Below, in pieces: positions 37,401-51,571 of a stretch of 64,000 nt of DNA (position 1 is its first letter; every line of letters starts with the position of its first letter). Origin of the DNA: Hydractinia symbiolongicarpus. Lineage: Eukaryota; Cnidaria; Hydrozoa; Anthoathecata; Hydractiniidae. The notes under the pieces were generated by a model, which worked only from the letters and a program-made list of their open reading frames with translations, was not told the origin of the DNA and did not search any database. The stretch spans positions 17,979,650-18,043,649 of the forward strand of contig NC_079887.1 of assembly GCF_029227915.1 (NCBI RefSeq), read 5' to 3'. Both the position numbers and the translations under genes were made by a program.

Positions 37401-39814
37401 CATTGAGAGTGTAAGGATTAGACCAATGGTAACCTGCGCAGGCACGTGAAACCACGTGATTTACGTGTAAGGCTCTTTTTAGGCCTCAAAATGCCATTTT
37501 ACGGTCTTTAGAGGTCTGTAAGCGTAGTTGACGGTGTTATAAAGCCATGGCGCAATGGAAAACGACTTGGGAAGTCTTAGTCTATTGAGAGTGGAAGGAT
37601 TAGACCATTGTTAAACAGCGCAGGCATGTGGAACCACGTGCTTTACGTGTAAGGCCTTTATTAGACATCAAAAAGCCATATTACAGTGTTTAGAGGCCTG
37701 TGCGCGTAGTTGACTGTGTTTTAAAGACATGACGCAGTGGAAAACGATTTGGGACTTCGTAGTGCGTTGAGAGTGTAAGGAATAGACCAATGGTAACATG
37801 CCCAGGCACGTGAAACCACGTGATTTACGTGTAAGGCTTTTATTAAGTGTCAAAAGGCATATTACGGCCTTCAGAGGCCTGTAAGAGTAGTTGACGGTGT
37901 TATTAAGGCTAGGCGCAATGGAAAACGACTTGGTACGTCGTAGTCTATTGATGGTGGAAGGATTAGACCAATGGTAACCAGCGCAAGCACGTGGAACCAC
38001 GTGATTTAAGTGAAAGGCCCTTACTAGCTGTCAAAAGGCCATTTTACGGTCTTTAGAGGTCTGTAAGGGTAGTTGACGGTGTTATACGCCATGGCGCAAT
38101 GGAAAACGACTTGGGAAGTCTTAGTCCATTGAGAGTGGAATGATTAGACCATTGTTAAACAGCGCAGGCACGTGGAACTACGTGATTTATGTGTAAGGCC
38201 TTTATTAGGCAGCAAAAGGCCATATTACAGCGTTTAGAGGCCTGTAAGCGTAGTTGACTGTGTTTTAAAGACATGACGCAATGGAAAACAACTTAGGACG
38301 TCGTAGTCTATAGAGAGTGGAAAGATTAGACCAATGGTAACCTGCGCAGGCACGTGAAACCACGTGATTTACGTGTAAGGCTCTTTTTAGGCATCAAAAT
38401 GCCATTTTACGGTCTTTAGAGGTCTGTAAGCGTAGTTGACGGTGTTATAAAGCCATGGCGCAATGGAAAACGACTTGGGAAGTCTTAGTCTATTGAGAGT
38501 GGAAGGATTAGACCATTGTTAAACAGCGCAGGCATGTGGAACCACGTGCTTTACGTGTAAGGCCTTTATTAGGCATCAAAAGGCAATATTACAGTGTTTA
38601 GAGGCCTGTAAGCGTAGTTGACTGTGTTTTAAAGACATGACGCAGTGGAAAACAACTTGGGACGTTGTAGTCCATTGACAGTGAAAGGATTAGACCAATG
38701 GTAACCTGCGCAGGCACGTGAAACCACGTGATTTACGTGTAAGGCTCTTTTTAGGCATCAAAATGCCATATTACGGCGTTTAGAGGCCTTTGCGCGTAGT
38801 TCATTGCGTTTTAAAGACATGGCGCAATGGATAACGATTTGGGACGTCGTAGTCTATAGAGAGTGGCAAGGTTAGACCAATGGTAACCTGCGCAGGCACG
38901 TGAAACCACGTGATTAACGTGTAAGGCCTTTATTAGGTGCCAAAAGGCCATATTACAGTCCTTAGAGGCCTGTGCGCGTAGTTCACTGTGTTTTAAAGAC
39001 AAGGCGCAATGGAAAACGATTTGGGACGTCGTAGTCTATAGAGAGTGGCAAGTTTAGACCAATGGTAACCTGCGCAGGCACGTGAAACCACGTGATTTAC
39101 GTGTAAGGCCTTTATTAGGTGTCAAAAGGCATATTACGGCCTTCAGAGGCCTGTAAGAGTAGTTGACGGTGTTATTAAGCCTAGGCGCAATGGAAAATGA
39201 CTTGGGAAGTCGTAGTCCATTGAGAGTGGAAGGATTAGACCATTGTTAAACAGCGCAGGCATGTGGAACCACGTGCTTTACGTGTAAGGCCTTTATTAGA
39301 CATCAAAAGGCCATATTACAGTGTTTAGAGGCCTGTAAGCGTAGTTGACTGTGTTTTAAAGACATGACGCAGTGGAAAACAACTTGGGACGTCGTAGTCT
39401 ATTGACAGTGAAAGGATTAGACCAATGGTAACCTGCGAAGGCACGTGGAACCACGTGATTTACGCACAAGGCTTTTATTAAGCATGAAAAGGCCATATTA
39501 CAGTCTTTACAGGCCTGTGCGCGTGGTTGACTGTGTTTTAAAGACTTGGCGCAATGGAAAAAGACTTGGGACGTCGTAGTCTAATGAGAGTTGAAGGACT
39601 AGATCAATGGTAACCTGCGCAGGCACGTGAAACCATGTGATTTACGTGTAAGGCTCTTTTTAGGCATCAAAATGCCATTTTACGGTCTTTAGAGGTCTGT
39701 AAGCGTAGTTGACGGTGTTATAAAGCTATGGCGCAATGGAAAACGACTTGGGAAGTCTTAGTCTATTGAGAGTGGAAGGATTAGACCATTGTTAAACAGC
39801 GTAGGCATGTGGAA
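37401..39814 (+). repeat. Mixed segment, paralogue of 46.1-47.5 kb
   Basis: Much of this stretch matches the sequence 8340 bp downstream. For example, the unusual GTTATACGCCATGG recurs near 38083 and 46423, and class H monomers recur at 38811 and 47151. It holds classes A, B, E, F, C, D and H. The longest open frame in the window (110 codons, minus strand, 37668-38000) lies here and is a repeat artefact. Confidence 0.75.
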
Positions 39815-42800
39815 CCACGTGCTTTACGTGTAAGGCCTTTATTAGGCATCAAAAGGCCACATTACAGTGTTTAGAGCCCTGTAAGCGTAGTTGACTGTGT
39901 TTTAAAGACATGACGCAGTGGAAAACAACTTGGGACGTCGTAGTCCATTGACAGTGAAAGGATTAGACCAATGGTAACCTGCGCAGGCACGTGAAACCAC
40001 GTGATTTACGTGTAAGGCTCTTTTTAGGCATCAAAATGCCATATTACGGCATTTAGAGGCCTGTGCGCGTAGTTTATTGTGTTTTAAAGACATGGCGCAA
40101 TGGATAACGATTTGGGACGTCGTAGTCTATAGAAAGTGGCAAGGTTAGACCAATGGTAACCTGCGCAGGCACGTGAAACCACGTGATTTACGTGTAAGGC
40201 TTTTATTAGGTGTCAAAAGGCATATTACGGCCTTCAGAGGTCTGTAAGAGTAGTTGACGGTGTTATTAAGCCTAGGCGCAATGGAAAACGACTTGGGAAG
40301 TCGTAGTCCATTGAGAGTGGAGGGATTAGACGAATGGTATAGAGCGCAGGCACGTGGAACCACGTGCTTTACGTGTAAGGATTTTATTAGACATCAAAAA
40401 GCCATATTACAGTGTTTAGAGGACTGTGCGCGTAGTTGACTGTGTTTTAAAGACATGACGCAGTGGAAAACGATTTGGGACGTCGTAGTGCGTTGAGAGT
40501 GTAAGGATTAGACCAATGGTAACATGCGCAGGCACGTGAAACCACGTGATTTACGTGTAAGGCTTTTATTAAGTGTCAAAAGGCATATTACTGCCTTCAG
40601 AGGCCTGTAAGAGTAGTTGACGGTGTTATTAAGCCTAGGCGCAATGGAAAACGACTTGGGAAGTCGTAGTCCATTGAGAGTGGAGGGATTAGACGAATGG
40701 TAAACAGCGCAGGCACGTGGAACCACGTGCTTTAAGTGAAAGGCCCTTACTAGCTGTCAAAAGGCCATTTTACGGTCTTTAGAGGTCTGTAAGCGTAGTT
40801 GACGGTGTTATAAAGCCATGGCGCAATGGAGAACGACTTGGGAAGTCTTAGTCCATTGAGAGTGGAAGGATTAGACCATTGTTAAACAGCGCAGGTATGT
40901 GGAACCACGTGCTTTACGTGTAAGGCCTTTATTAGGCATCAAAAGGCCATATTACAGTGTTTAGACTCCTGTAAGCGTAGTTGACTGTGTTTTAAAAACA
41001 TGACGCAGTGGAAAACAACTTGGGACGTCGTAGTCCATTGACAGTGAAAGGATTAGACCAATGGTAACCTGAGCAGGCACGTGAAACCACGTGATTTACG
41101 TGTAAGGCTCTTTTTAGGCATCAAAATGCCATATTACGGCATTTAGAGGCCTGTGCGCGTAGTTTATTGTGTTTTAAAGACATGGCGCAATGGATAACGA
41201 TTTGGGACGTCGTAGTCTATAGAGAGTGGCAAGGTTAGACCAATGGTAACCTGCGCAGGCACGTGAAACCACGTGATTTACGTGTAAGGCCTTTTTTAGG
41301 TGTCAAAAGGCCATATTACAGTCTTTAGAGGCCTGTGCGCGTAGTTCACTGTGTTTTAAAGACATGGCGGAATGGAAAACGATTTGGGACGTCGTAGTCT
41401 ATAGAGAGTGGCAAGGTTAGACCAATGGTAACCTGCGCAGGCACGTGAAACCACGTGATTTACGTGTAAGGCTTTTATTAGGTGTCAAAAGGCATATTAC
41501 GGCCTTCAGAGGTCTGTAAGAGTAGTTGACGGTGTTATTAAGCCTAGGCGCAATGGAAAACGACTTGGGAAGTCGTAGTCCATTGAGAGTGGAGGGATTA
41601 GACGAATGGTAAACAGCGCAGGCACGTGGAACCACGTGCTTTACGTGTAAGGTTTTTATTAGACATCAAAAAGCCATATTACAGTGTTTAGAGGCCTGTG
41701 CGCGTAATTGACTGTGTTTTAAAGACATGACGCAGTGGAAAACGATTTGGGACGTCGTAGTGCGTTGAGAGTGTAAGGATTAGACCAATGGTAACATGCG
41801 CAGGCACGTGAAACCACGTGATTTACGTGTAAGGCTTTTATTAAGTGTCAAAAGGCATATTACTGCCTTCAGAGGCCTGTAAGAGTAGTTGACGGTGTTA
41901 TTAAGCCTAGGCGCAATGGAAAACGACTTGGGAAGTCGTAGTCCATTGAGAGTGGAGGGATTAGACGAATGGTAAACAGCGCAGGCACGTGGAACCACGT
42001 GCTTTAAGTGAAAGGCCCTTACTAGCTGTCAAAAGGCCATTTTACGGTCTTTAGAGGTCTGTAAGCGTAGTTGACGGTGTTATAAAGCCATGGCGCAATG
42101 GAGAACGACTTGGGAAGTCTTAGTCCATTGAGAGTGGAAGGATTAGACCATTGTTAAACAGCGCAGGTATGTGGAACCACGTGCTTTACGTGTAAGGCCT
42201 TTATTAGGCATCAAAAGGCCATATTACAGTGCTTAGACTCCTGTAAGCGTAGTTGACTGTGTTTTAAAGACATGACGCAGTGGAAAACAACTTGGGACGT
42301 CGTAGTCCATTGACAGTGAAAGGATTAGACCAATGGTAACCTGCGAAGGCACGTGGAACCACGTGAAGGCTTTTATTAAGCATCAAAAGGCCATATTACA
42401 GTCTTTACAGGCCTGTGCGCGTAGTTGACTGTGTTTTAAAGACTTGGCGCAATGGAAAAAGACTTGGTACGTCGTAGTCTAATGAGAGTTGAAGGACTAG
42501 ACCAATGATAACCTGCGCAGGCACGTGGAACTACGTGATTTATGTGTGAGGCCTTTATTAGGCAGCAAAAGGCCATATTACAGCGTTTAGAGGCCTGTAA
42601 GCGTAGTTGACTGTGTTTTAAAGACATGACGCAATGGAAAACAACTTAGGACGTCGTAGTCTATAGAGAGTGGAAAGATTAGACCAATGGTAACCTGCGC
42701 AGGCACGTGAAACCACGTGATTTACGTGTAAGGCCTTTATTAGGTGTCAAAAGGCATATTACGGCCTTCAGAGGCCTGTAAGAGTAGTTGACGGTGTTAT

Positions 42801-42893
42801 TAAGCCTAGGCGCAATGGAAAACGACTTGGGAAGTCGTAGTCCATTGAGAGTGGAGGGATTAGACCAATGATAAACAGCGCAGGCACGTGGAA
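39815..42893 (+). repeat. 3079-bp HOR (17-mer), copy 1
   Basis: Diagnostic variants at 40145, 40508, 41417, 41780, 42436 and 42679 all recur 3079 bp downstream. The length equals 17 monomers less the 10 bases missing from the C-class monomer at 42360-42370. Private marks shared by both copies include GAATGGTATAGAGCGC, TTTTAAAAACATGACG, AACCTGAGCAGG and GCGTAATTGAC. Confidence 0.92.
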
Positions 42894-45800
42894 CCACGTG
42901 CTTTACGTGTAAGGCCTTTATTAGGCATCAAAAGGCCACATTACAGTGTTTAGAGCCCTGTAAGCGTAGTTGACTGTGTTTTAAAGACATGACGCAGTGG
43001 AAAACAACTTGGGACGTCGTAGTCCATTGACAGTGAAAGGATTAGACCAATGGTAACCTGCGCAGGCACGTGAAACCACGTGATTTACGTGTAAGGCTCT
43101 TTTTAGGCATCAAAATGCCATATTACGGCATTTAGAGGCCTGTGCGCGTAGTTTATTGTGTTTTAAAGACATGGCGCAATGGATAACGATTTGGGACGTC
43201 GTAGTCTATAGAAAGTGGCAAGGTTAGACCAATGGTAACCTGCGCAGGCACGTGAAACCACGTGATTTACGTGTAAGGCTTTTATTAGGTGTCAAAAGGC
43301 ATATTACGGCCTTCAGAGGTCTGTAAGAGTAGTTGACGGTGTTATTAAGCCTAGGCGCAATGGAAAACGACTTGGGAAGTCGTAGTCCATTGAGAGTGGA
43401 GGGATTAGACGAATGGTATAGAGCGCAGGCACGTGGAACCACGTGCTTTACGTGTAAGGATTTTATTAGACATCAAAAAGCCATATTACAGTGTTTAGAG
43501 GACTGTGCGCGTAGTTGACTGTGTTTTAAAGACATGACGCAGTGGAAAACGATTTGGGACGTCGTAGTGCGTTGAGAGTGTAAGGATTAGACCAATGGTA
43601 ACATGCGCAGGCACGTGAAACCACGTGATTTACGTGTAAGGCTTTTATTAAGTGTCAAAAGGCATATTACTGCCTTCAGAGGCCTGTAAGAGTAGTTGAC
43701 GGTGTTATTAAGCCTAGGCGCAATGGAAAACGACTTGGGAAGTCGTAGTCCATTGAGAGTGGAGGGATTAGACGAATGGTAAACAGCGCAGGCACGTGGA
43801 ACCACGTGCTTTAAGTGAAAGGCCCTTACTAGCTGTCAAAAGGCCATTTTACGGTCTTTAGAGGTCTGTAAGCGTAGTTGACGGTGTTATAAAGCCATGG
43901 CGCAATGGAGAACGACTTGGGAAGTCTTAGTCCATTGAGAGTGGAAGGATTAGACCATTGTTAAACAGCGCAGGTATGTGGAACCACGTGCTTTACGTGT
44001 AAGGCCTTTATTAGGCATCAAAAGGCCATATTACAGTGTTTAGACTCCTGTAAGCGTAGTTGACTGTGTTTTAAAAACATGACGCAGTGGAAAACAACTT
44101 GGGACGTCGTAGTCCATTGACAGTGAAAGGATTAGACCAATGGTAACCTGAGCAGGCACGTGAAACCACGTGATTTACGTGTAAGGCTCTTTTTAGGCAT
44201 CAAAATGCCATATTACGGCATTTAGAGGCCTGTGCGCGTAGTTTATTGTGTTTTAAAGACATGGCGCAATGGATAACGATTTGGGACGTCGTAGTCTATA
44301 GAGAGTGGCAAGGTTAGACCAATGGTAACCTGCGCAGGCACGTGAAACCACGTGATTTACGTGTAAGGCCTTTTTTAGGTGTCAAAAGGCCATATTACAG
44401 TCTTTAGAGGCCTGTGCGCGTAGTTCACTGTGTTTTAAAGACATGGCGGAATGGAAAACGATTTGGGACGTCGTAGTCTATAGAGAGTGGCAAGGTTAGA
44501 CCAATGGTAACCTGCGCAGGCACGTGAAACCACGTGATTTACGTGTAAGGCTTTTATTAGGTGTCAAAAGGCATATTACGGCCTTCAGAGGTCTGTAAGA
44601 GTAGTTGACGGTGTTATTAAGCCTAGGCGCAATGGAAAACGACTTGGGAAGTCGTAGTCCATTGAGAGTGGAGGGATTAGACGAATGGTAAACAGCGCAG
44701 GCACGTGGAACCACGTGCTTTACGTGTAAGGTTTTTATTAGACATCAAAAAGCCATATTACAGTGTTTAGAGGCCTGTGCGCGTAATTGACTGTGTTTTA
44801 AAGACATGACGCAGTGGAAAACGATTTGGGACGTCGTAGTGCGTTGAGAGTGTAAGGATTAGACCAATGGTAACATGCGCAGGCACGTGAAACCACGTGA
44901 TTTACGTGTAAGGCTTTTATTAAGTGTCAAAAGGCATATTACTGCCTTCAGAGGCCTGTAAGAGTAGTTGACGGTGTTATTAAGCCTAGGCGCAATGGAA
45001 AACGACTTGGGAAGTCGTAGTCCATTGAGAGTGGAGGGATTAGACGAATGGTAAACAGCGCAGGCACGTGGAACCACGTGCTTTAAGTGAAAGGCCCTTA
45101 CTAGCTGTCAAAAGGCCATTTTACGGTCTTTAGAGGTCTGTAAGCGTAGTTGACGGTGTTATAAAGCCATGGCGCAATGGAGAACGACTTGGGAAGTCTT
45201 AGTCCATTGAGAGTGGAAGGATTAGACCATTGTTAAACAGCGCAGGTATGTGGAACCACGTGCTTTACGTGTAAGGCCTTTATTAGGCATCAAAAGGCCA
45301 TATTACAGTGCTTAGACTCCTGTAAGCGTAGTTGACTGTGTTTTAAAGACATGACGCAGTGGAAAACAACTTGGGACGTCGTAGTCCATTGACAGTGAAA
45401 GGATTAGACCAATGGTAACCTGCGAAGGCACGTGGAACCACGTGAAGGCTTTTATTAAGCATCAAAAGGCCATATTACAGTCTTTACAGGCCTGTGCGCG
45501 TAGTTGACTGTGTTTTAAAGACTTGGCGCAATGGAAAAAGACTTGGTACGTCGTAGTCTAATGAGAGTTGAAGGACTAGACCAATGATAACCTGCGCAGG
45601 CACGTGGAACTACGTGATTTATGTGTGAGGCCTTTATTAGGCAGCAAAAGGCCATATTACAGCGTTTAGAGGCCTGTAAGCGTAGTTGACTGTGTTTTAA
45701 AGACATGACGCAATGGAAAACAACTTAGGACGTCGTAGTCTATAGAGAGTGGAAAGATTAGACCAATGGTAACCTGCGCAGGCACGTGAAACCACGTGAT

Positions 45801-45972
45801 TTACGTGTAAGGCCTTTATTAGGTGTCAAAAGGCATATTACGGCCTTCAGAGGCCTGTAAGAGTAGTTGACGGTGTTATTAAGCCTAGGCGCAATGGAAA
45901 ACGACTTGGGAAGTCGTAGTCCATTGAGAGTGGAGGGATTAGACCAATGATAAACAGCGCAGGCACGTGGAA
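42894..45972 (+). repeat. 3079-bp HOR (17-mer), copy 2
   Basis: Reading the two copies against each other by eye I found no difference, even at rare single-copy variants. The similarity ends near 46010, where AAAAAGCC replaces AAAAGGCC. Either this is a very recent duplication or an assembly has repeated the unit. Confidence 0.9.
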
Positions 45973-47934
45973 CCACGTGCTTTACGTGTAAGGCCTTTAT
46001 TAGGCATCAAAAAGCCATATTACAGTGTTTAGAGGCCTGTGCGCGTAGTTGACTGTGTTTTAAAGACATGACGCAGTGGAAAACGATTTGGGACTTCGTA
46101 GTACATTGAGAGTGTAAGGATTAGACCAATGGTAACCTGCGCAGGCACGTGAAACCACGTGATTTACGTGTAAGGCTCTTTTTAGGCATCAAAATGCCAT
46201 TTTACGGTCTTTAGAGGTCTGTAAGCGTAGTTGACGGTGTTATAAAGCCATGGCGCAATGGAAAACGACTTGGTACGTCGTAGTCTATTGATGGTGGAAG
46301 GATTAGACCAATGGTAACCAGCGCAAGCACGTGGAACCACGTGATTTAAGTGAAAGGCCCTTACTAGCTGTCAAAAGGCCATTTTACGGTCTTTAGAGGT
46401 CTGTAAGAGTAGTTGACGGTGTTATACGCCATGGCGCAATGGAAAACGACTTGGGAAGTCTTAGTCCATTGAGAGTGGAATGATTAGACCATTGTTAAAC
46501 AGCGCAGGCACGTGGAACTACGTGATTTATGTGTAAGGCCTTTATTAGGCAGCAAAAGGCCATATTACAGCGTTTAGAGGCCTGTAAGCGTAGTTGACTG
46601 TGTTTTAAAGACATGACGCAATGGAAAACAACTTAGGACGTCGTAGTCTATAGAGAGTGGAAAGATTAGACCAATGGTAACCTGCGCAGGCACGTGAAAC
46701 CACGTGATTTACGTGTAAGGCTCTTTTTAGGCATCAAAATGCCATTTTACGGTCTTTAGAGGTCTGTAAGCGTAGTTGACGGTGTTATAAAGCCATGGCG
46801 CAATGGAAAACGACTTGTGAAGTCTTAGTCTATTGAGAGTGGAAGGATTAGACCATTGTTAAACAGCGCAGGCATGTGGAACCACGTGCTTTACGTGTAA
46901 GGTCTTTATTAGGCATCAAAAGGCCATATTACAGTGTTTAGAGGCCTGTAAGCGTAGTTGACTGTGTTTTAAAGACATGACGCAGTGGAAAACAACTTGG
47001 GACGTTGTAGTCCATTGACAGTGAAAGGATTAGACCAATGGTAACCTGCGCAGGCACGTGAAACCACGTGATTTACGTGTAAGGCTCTTTTTAGGCATCA
47101 AAATGCCATATTACGGCGTTTAGAGGCCTTTGCGCGTAGTTCATTGCGTTTTAAAGACATGGCGCAATGGATAACGATTTGGGACGTCGTAGTCTATAGA
47201 GAGTGGCAAGGTTAGACCAATGGTAACCTGCGCAGGCACGTGAAACCACGTGATTAACGTGTAAGGCCTTTATTAGGTGCCAAAAGGCCATATTACAGTC
47301 CTTAGAGGCCTGTGCGCGTAGTTCACTGTGTTTTAAAGACAAGGCGCAATGGAAAACGATTTGGGACGTCGTAGTCTATAGAGAGTGGCAAGGTTAGACC
47401 AATGGTAACCTGCGCAGGCACGTGAAACCACGTGATTTACGTGTAAGGCCTTTATTAGGTGTCAAAAGGCATATTACGGCCTTCAGAGGCCTGTAAGAGT
47501 AGTTGACGGTGTTATTAAGCCTAGGCGCAATGGAAAATGACTTGGGAAGTCGTAGTCCATTAAGAGTGGAGGGATTAGAGGAATGGTAAACAGCGCAGGC
47601 ACGTGGAACCACGTGCTTTACGTGTAAGGCCTTTATTAGACATCAAAAAGCCATATTACAGTGTTTAGAGGCCTGTGCGCGTAGTTGACTGTGTTTTAAA
47701 GACATGACGCAGTGGAAAACGATTTAGGACTTCGTAGTGCGTTGAGAGTGTAAGGATTAGACCAATGGTAAAATGCGCAAGCACGTGAAACCACGTGATT
47801 TACGTGTAAGGCTTTTGTTAAGTATCAAAAGGCATATTACGGCCTTCAGAGGCCTGTAAGAATAGTTGACGGTGTTATTAAGGCTAGGCGCAATGGAAAA
47901 CGACTTGGTACGTCGTAGTCTATTGATGGTGGAA
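45973..47934 (+). repeat. Mixed segment, paralogue of 37.4-39.3 kb
   Basis: This segment matches 37.4-39.1 kb at an offset of 8340 bp through classes A, E, B, D, A, B, C, A and H. It lacks about two monomers present near 37.6-37.9 kb relative to its neighbours. It then continues with H, G and F-class monomers near 47.4-47.9 kb. Confidence 0.72.
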
Positions 47935-50900
47935 GGATTAGACCAATGGTAACCAGCGCAAGCACGTGGAACCACGTGATTTAAGTGAACGGCCCTTACT
48001 AGCTGTCAAAAGGCCATTTTACGGTCTTTAGAGGTCTGTAAGAATAGTTGACGGTGTTATAACGCCATGGCGCAATGGAAAACGACTTGGGAAGTCTTAG
48101 TCCATTGAGAGTGGAAGGATTAGACCATTGTTAAACAGTGCAGGCATGTGGAACCACGTGCTTTACGTGTAAGGCCTTTATTAGACATCAAAAGGCCATA
48201 TTACAGTGTTTAGAGGCCTGTAAGCGTAGTTGACTGTGTTTTAAAGACATGACGCAGTGGAAAACAACTTGGGACGTCGTAGTCTATTGACAGTGAAAGG
48301 ATTAGACCAATGGTAACCTGCGAAGGCACGTGGAACCACGTGATTTACGCACAAGGCTTTTATTAAGCATCAAAAGGCCATATTACAGTCTTTACAGGCC
48401 TGTGCGCGTGGTTGACTGTGTTTTAAAGACTTGGCGCAATGGAAAAAGACTTGGGACGTCGTAGTCTAATGAGAGTTGAAGGACTAGATCAATGGTAACC
48501 TGCGCAGGCACGTGGAACTACGTGATTTATGTGTAAGGCCTTTATTAGGCAGCAAAAGGCCATATTACAGCGTTTAGAGGCCTGTAAGCGTAGTTGACTG
48601 TGTTTTAAAGACATGACGCAATGGAAAACAACTTGGGACGTCGTAGTCTATAGAGAGTGGAAAGATTAGACCAATGGTAACCTGCGCAGGCACGTGAAAC
48701 CATGTGATTTACGTGTAAGGCTCTTTTTAGGCATCAAAATGCCATTTTACGATCTTTAGTGGTCTGTAAGCGAAGTTGACGGTGTTATAAAGCCATGGCG
48801 CAATGGAAAACGACTTGGGAAGTCTTAGTCTATTGAGAGTGGAAGGATTAGACCATTGTTAAACAGCGCAGGCATGTGGAACCACGTGCTTTACGTGTAA
48901 GGCCTTTATTAGGCATCAAAAGGCCATATTACAGTGTTTAGAGGCCTGTAAGCGTAGTTGACTGTGTTTTAAAGACATGACGCAGTGGAAAACAACTTGG
49001 GACGTCGTAGTCCATTGACAGTGAAAGGATTAGACCAATGGTAACCTGCGCAGGCACGTGAAACCACGTGATTTACGTGTAAGGCTCTTTTTAGGCATCA
49101 AAATGCCATATTACGGCGTTTAGAGGCCTGTGCGCGTAGTTCATTGCGTTTTAAAGACATGGCGCAATGGATAACGATTTGGGACGTCGTAGTCTATAGA
49201 GAGTGGCAAGGTTAGACCAATGGTAACCTGCGCAGGCACGTGAAACCACGTGATTAACGTGTAAGGCCTTTATTAGGTGCCAAAAGGCCATATTACAGTC
49301 TTTAGAGGCCTGTGCGCGTAGTTCACTGTGTTTTAAAGACAAGGCGCAATGGAAAACGATTTGGGACGTCGTAGTCTATAGAGAGTGGCAAGGTTAGACC
49401 AATGGTAACCCGCGCAGGCACGTGAAACCACGTGATTTACGTGTAAGGCCTTTATTAGGTGTCAAAAGGCATATTACGGCCTTCAGAGGCCTGTAAGAGT
49501 AGTTGACGGTGTTATAAAGCCATGGCGCAATGGAAAACGACTTGGGAAGACTTAGTCCATTGAGAGTGGAAGGATTAGACCATTGTTAAACAGCGCAGGC
49601 ATGTGGAACCACGTGCTTTACGTGTAAGGCCTTTATTAGACATCAAAAGGCCATATTACAGTGTTTAGAGGCCTGTAAGCGTAGTTGACTTTGTTTTAAA
49701 GACATGACGCAGTGGAAAACGATTTGGGACTTCGTAGTGCGTTGAGAGTGTAAGGATTAGACCAATGGTAAAATGCGCAGGCACGTGAAACCACGTGATT
49801 TACGTGTAAGGCTTTTGTTAAGTGTCAAAAGGCATATTACGGCCTTTAGAGGCCTGTAAGAGTAGTTGACGGTGTTATTAAGGCTAGGCGCAATGAAAAA
49901 CGACTTGGTACGTCGTAGTCTATTGATGGTGGAAGGATTAGACCAATGGTAACCAGCGCAAGCACGTGGAACCACGTGATTTAAGTGAAAGGCCCTTACT
50001 AGCTGTCAAAAGGCCATTTTACGGTCTTTAGATGTCTGTAAGAGTAGTTGACGGTGTTATAACGCCATGGCGCAATGGAAAACGACTTGGGAAGTCTTAG
50101 TCCATTGAGAGTGGAAGGATTAAACCATTGTTAAACAGCGCAGGCATGTGGAACCACGTGCTTTACGTGTAAGGCCTTTATTAGACATCAAAAGGCCATA
50201 TTACAGTGTTTAGAGGCCTGTAAGCGTAGTTGACTGTGTTTTAAAGACATGACGCAGTGGAAAACAACTTGGGACGTCGTAGTCCATTGACAGTGAAAGG
50301 ATTAGACCAATGGTAACCTGCGAAGGCACGTGAAACCACGTGATTTACGTGTAAGGCCTTTATTTGGTGTCAAAAGGCCATATTACAGTCTTTAGAGGCC
50401 TGTGCGCGTAGTTCACTGTGTTTTATAGACATGGCGCAAAGGAAAACGACTTGGTACGTCGTAGTCTATTGATGGTGAAAGGATTAGACCAATGGTAACC
50501 AGCGCAAGCACGTGGAACCACGTGATTTAAGTGAACGGCCCTTACTAGCTGTCAAAAGGCCATTTTACGGTCTTTAGAGGTCTGTAAGAATAGTTGACGG
50601 TGTTATAACGCCATGGCGCAATGGAAAACGACTTGGGAAGTCTTAGTCCATTGAGAGTGGAAGGATTAGACCATTGTTAAACAGCGCAGGCATGTGGAAC
50701 CACGTGCTTTACGTGTAAGGCCTTTATTAGACATCAAAAGGCCATATTACAGTGTTTAGAGGCCTGTAAGCGTAGTTGACTGTGTTTTAAAGACATGACG
50801 CAGTGGAAAACAACTTGGGACGTCGTAGTCTATTGACAGTGAAAGGATTAGACCAATGGTAACCTGCGAAGGCACGTGGAACCACGTGATTTACGCACAA

Positions 50901-51571
50901 GGCTTTTGTTAAGTGTCAAAAGGCATATTACGGCCTTTAGAGGCCTGTAAGAGTAGTTGACGGTGTTATTAAGGCTAGGCGCAATGAAAAACGACTTGGT
51001 ACGTCGTAGTCTATTGATGGTGGAAGGATTAGACCAATGGTAACCAGCGCAAGCACGTGGAACCACGTGATTTAAGTGAAAGGCCCTTACTAGCTGTCAA
51101 AAGGCCATTTTACGGTCTTTAGATGTCTGTAAGAGTAGTTGACGGTGTTATAACGCCATGGCGCAATGGAAAACGACTTGGGAAGTCTTAGTCCATTGAG
51201 AGTGGAAGGATTAAACCATTGTTAAACAGCGCAGGCATGTGGAACCACGTGCTTTACGTGTAAGGCCTTTATTAGACATCAAAAGGCCATATTACAGTGT
51301 TTAGAGGCCTGTAAGCGTAGTTGACTGTGTTTTAAAGACATGACGCAGTGGAAAACAACTTGGGACGTCGTAGTCCATTGACAGTGAAAGGATTAGACCA
51401 ATGGTAACCTGCGAAGGCACGTGAAACCACGTGATTTACGTGTAAGGCCTTTATTTGGTGTCAAAAGGCCATATTACAGTCTTTAGAGGCCTGTGCGCGT
51501 AGTTCACTGTGTTTTATAGACATGGCGCAAAGGAAAACGACTTGGTACGTCGTAGTCTATTGATGGTGAAA
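47935..51571 (+). repeat. 3637-bp HOR (20-mer), copy 1
   Basis: Variants at 49151 and 49757 recur at 52788 and 53394, an offset of 3637 bp or 20 monomers. Shared rare marks include GTGAACGGCCC, TTACGATCTTTAGTGG, GCGAAGTTGACGG and AACCCGCGCAGG. Copies differ at a few sites, for example AACAGTGCAGG near 48135 against AACAGCGCAGG near 51772. Confidence 0.88.
49812..50902 (+). repeat. Nested 1091-bp duplication (6-mer), copy 1
   Basis: This six-monomer block is repeated immediately downstream at 50903-51993. It contains the marks AATGAAAAACGACTTGG, TTTAGATGTCTG, GGATTAAACCATTG and GCGCAAAGGAAAACG, all of which recur 1091 bp later. Confidence 0.9.

Noticed and set aside
37668-38000. 110-codon minus-strand open frame, the longest in the window, and many 63-86 codon relatives
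   Set aside because: It spans less than two monomers, repeats in register with the satellite, has no recognisable domain, and is broken elsewhere by single substitutions. The 182-base period changes frame at every monomer.
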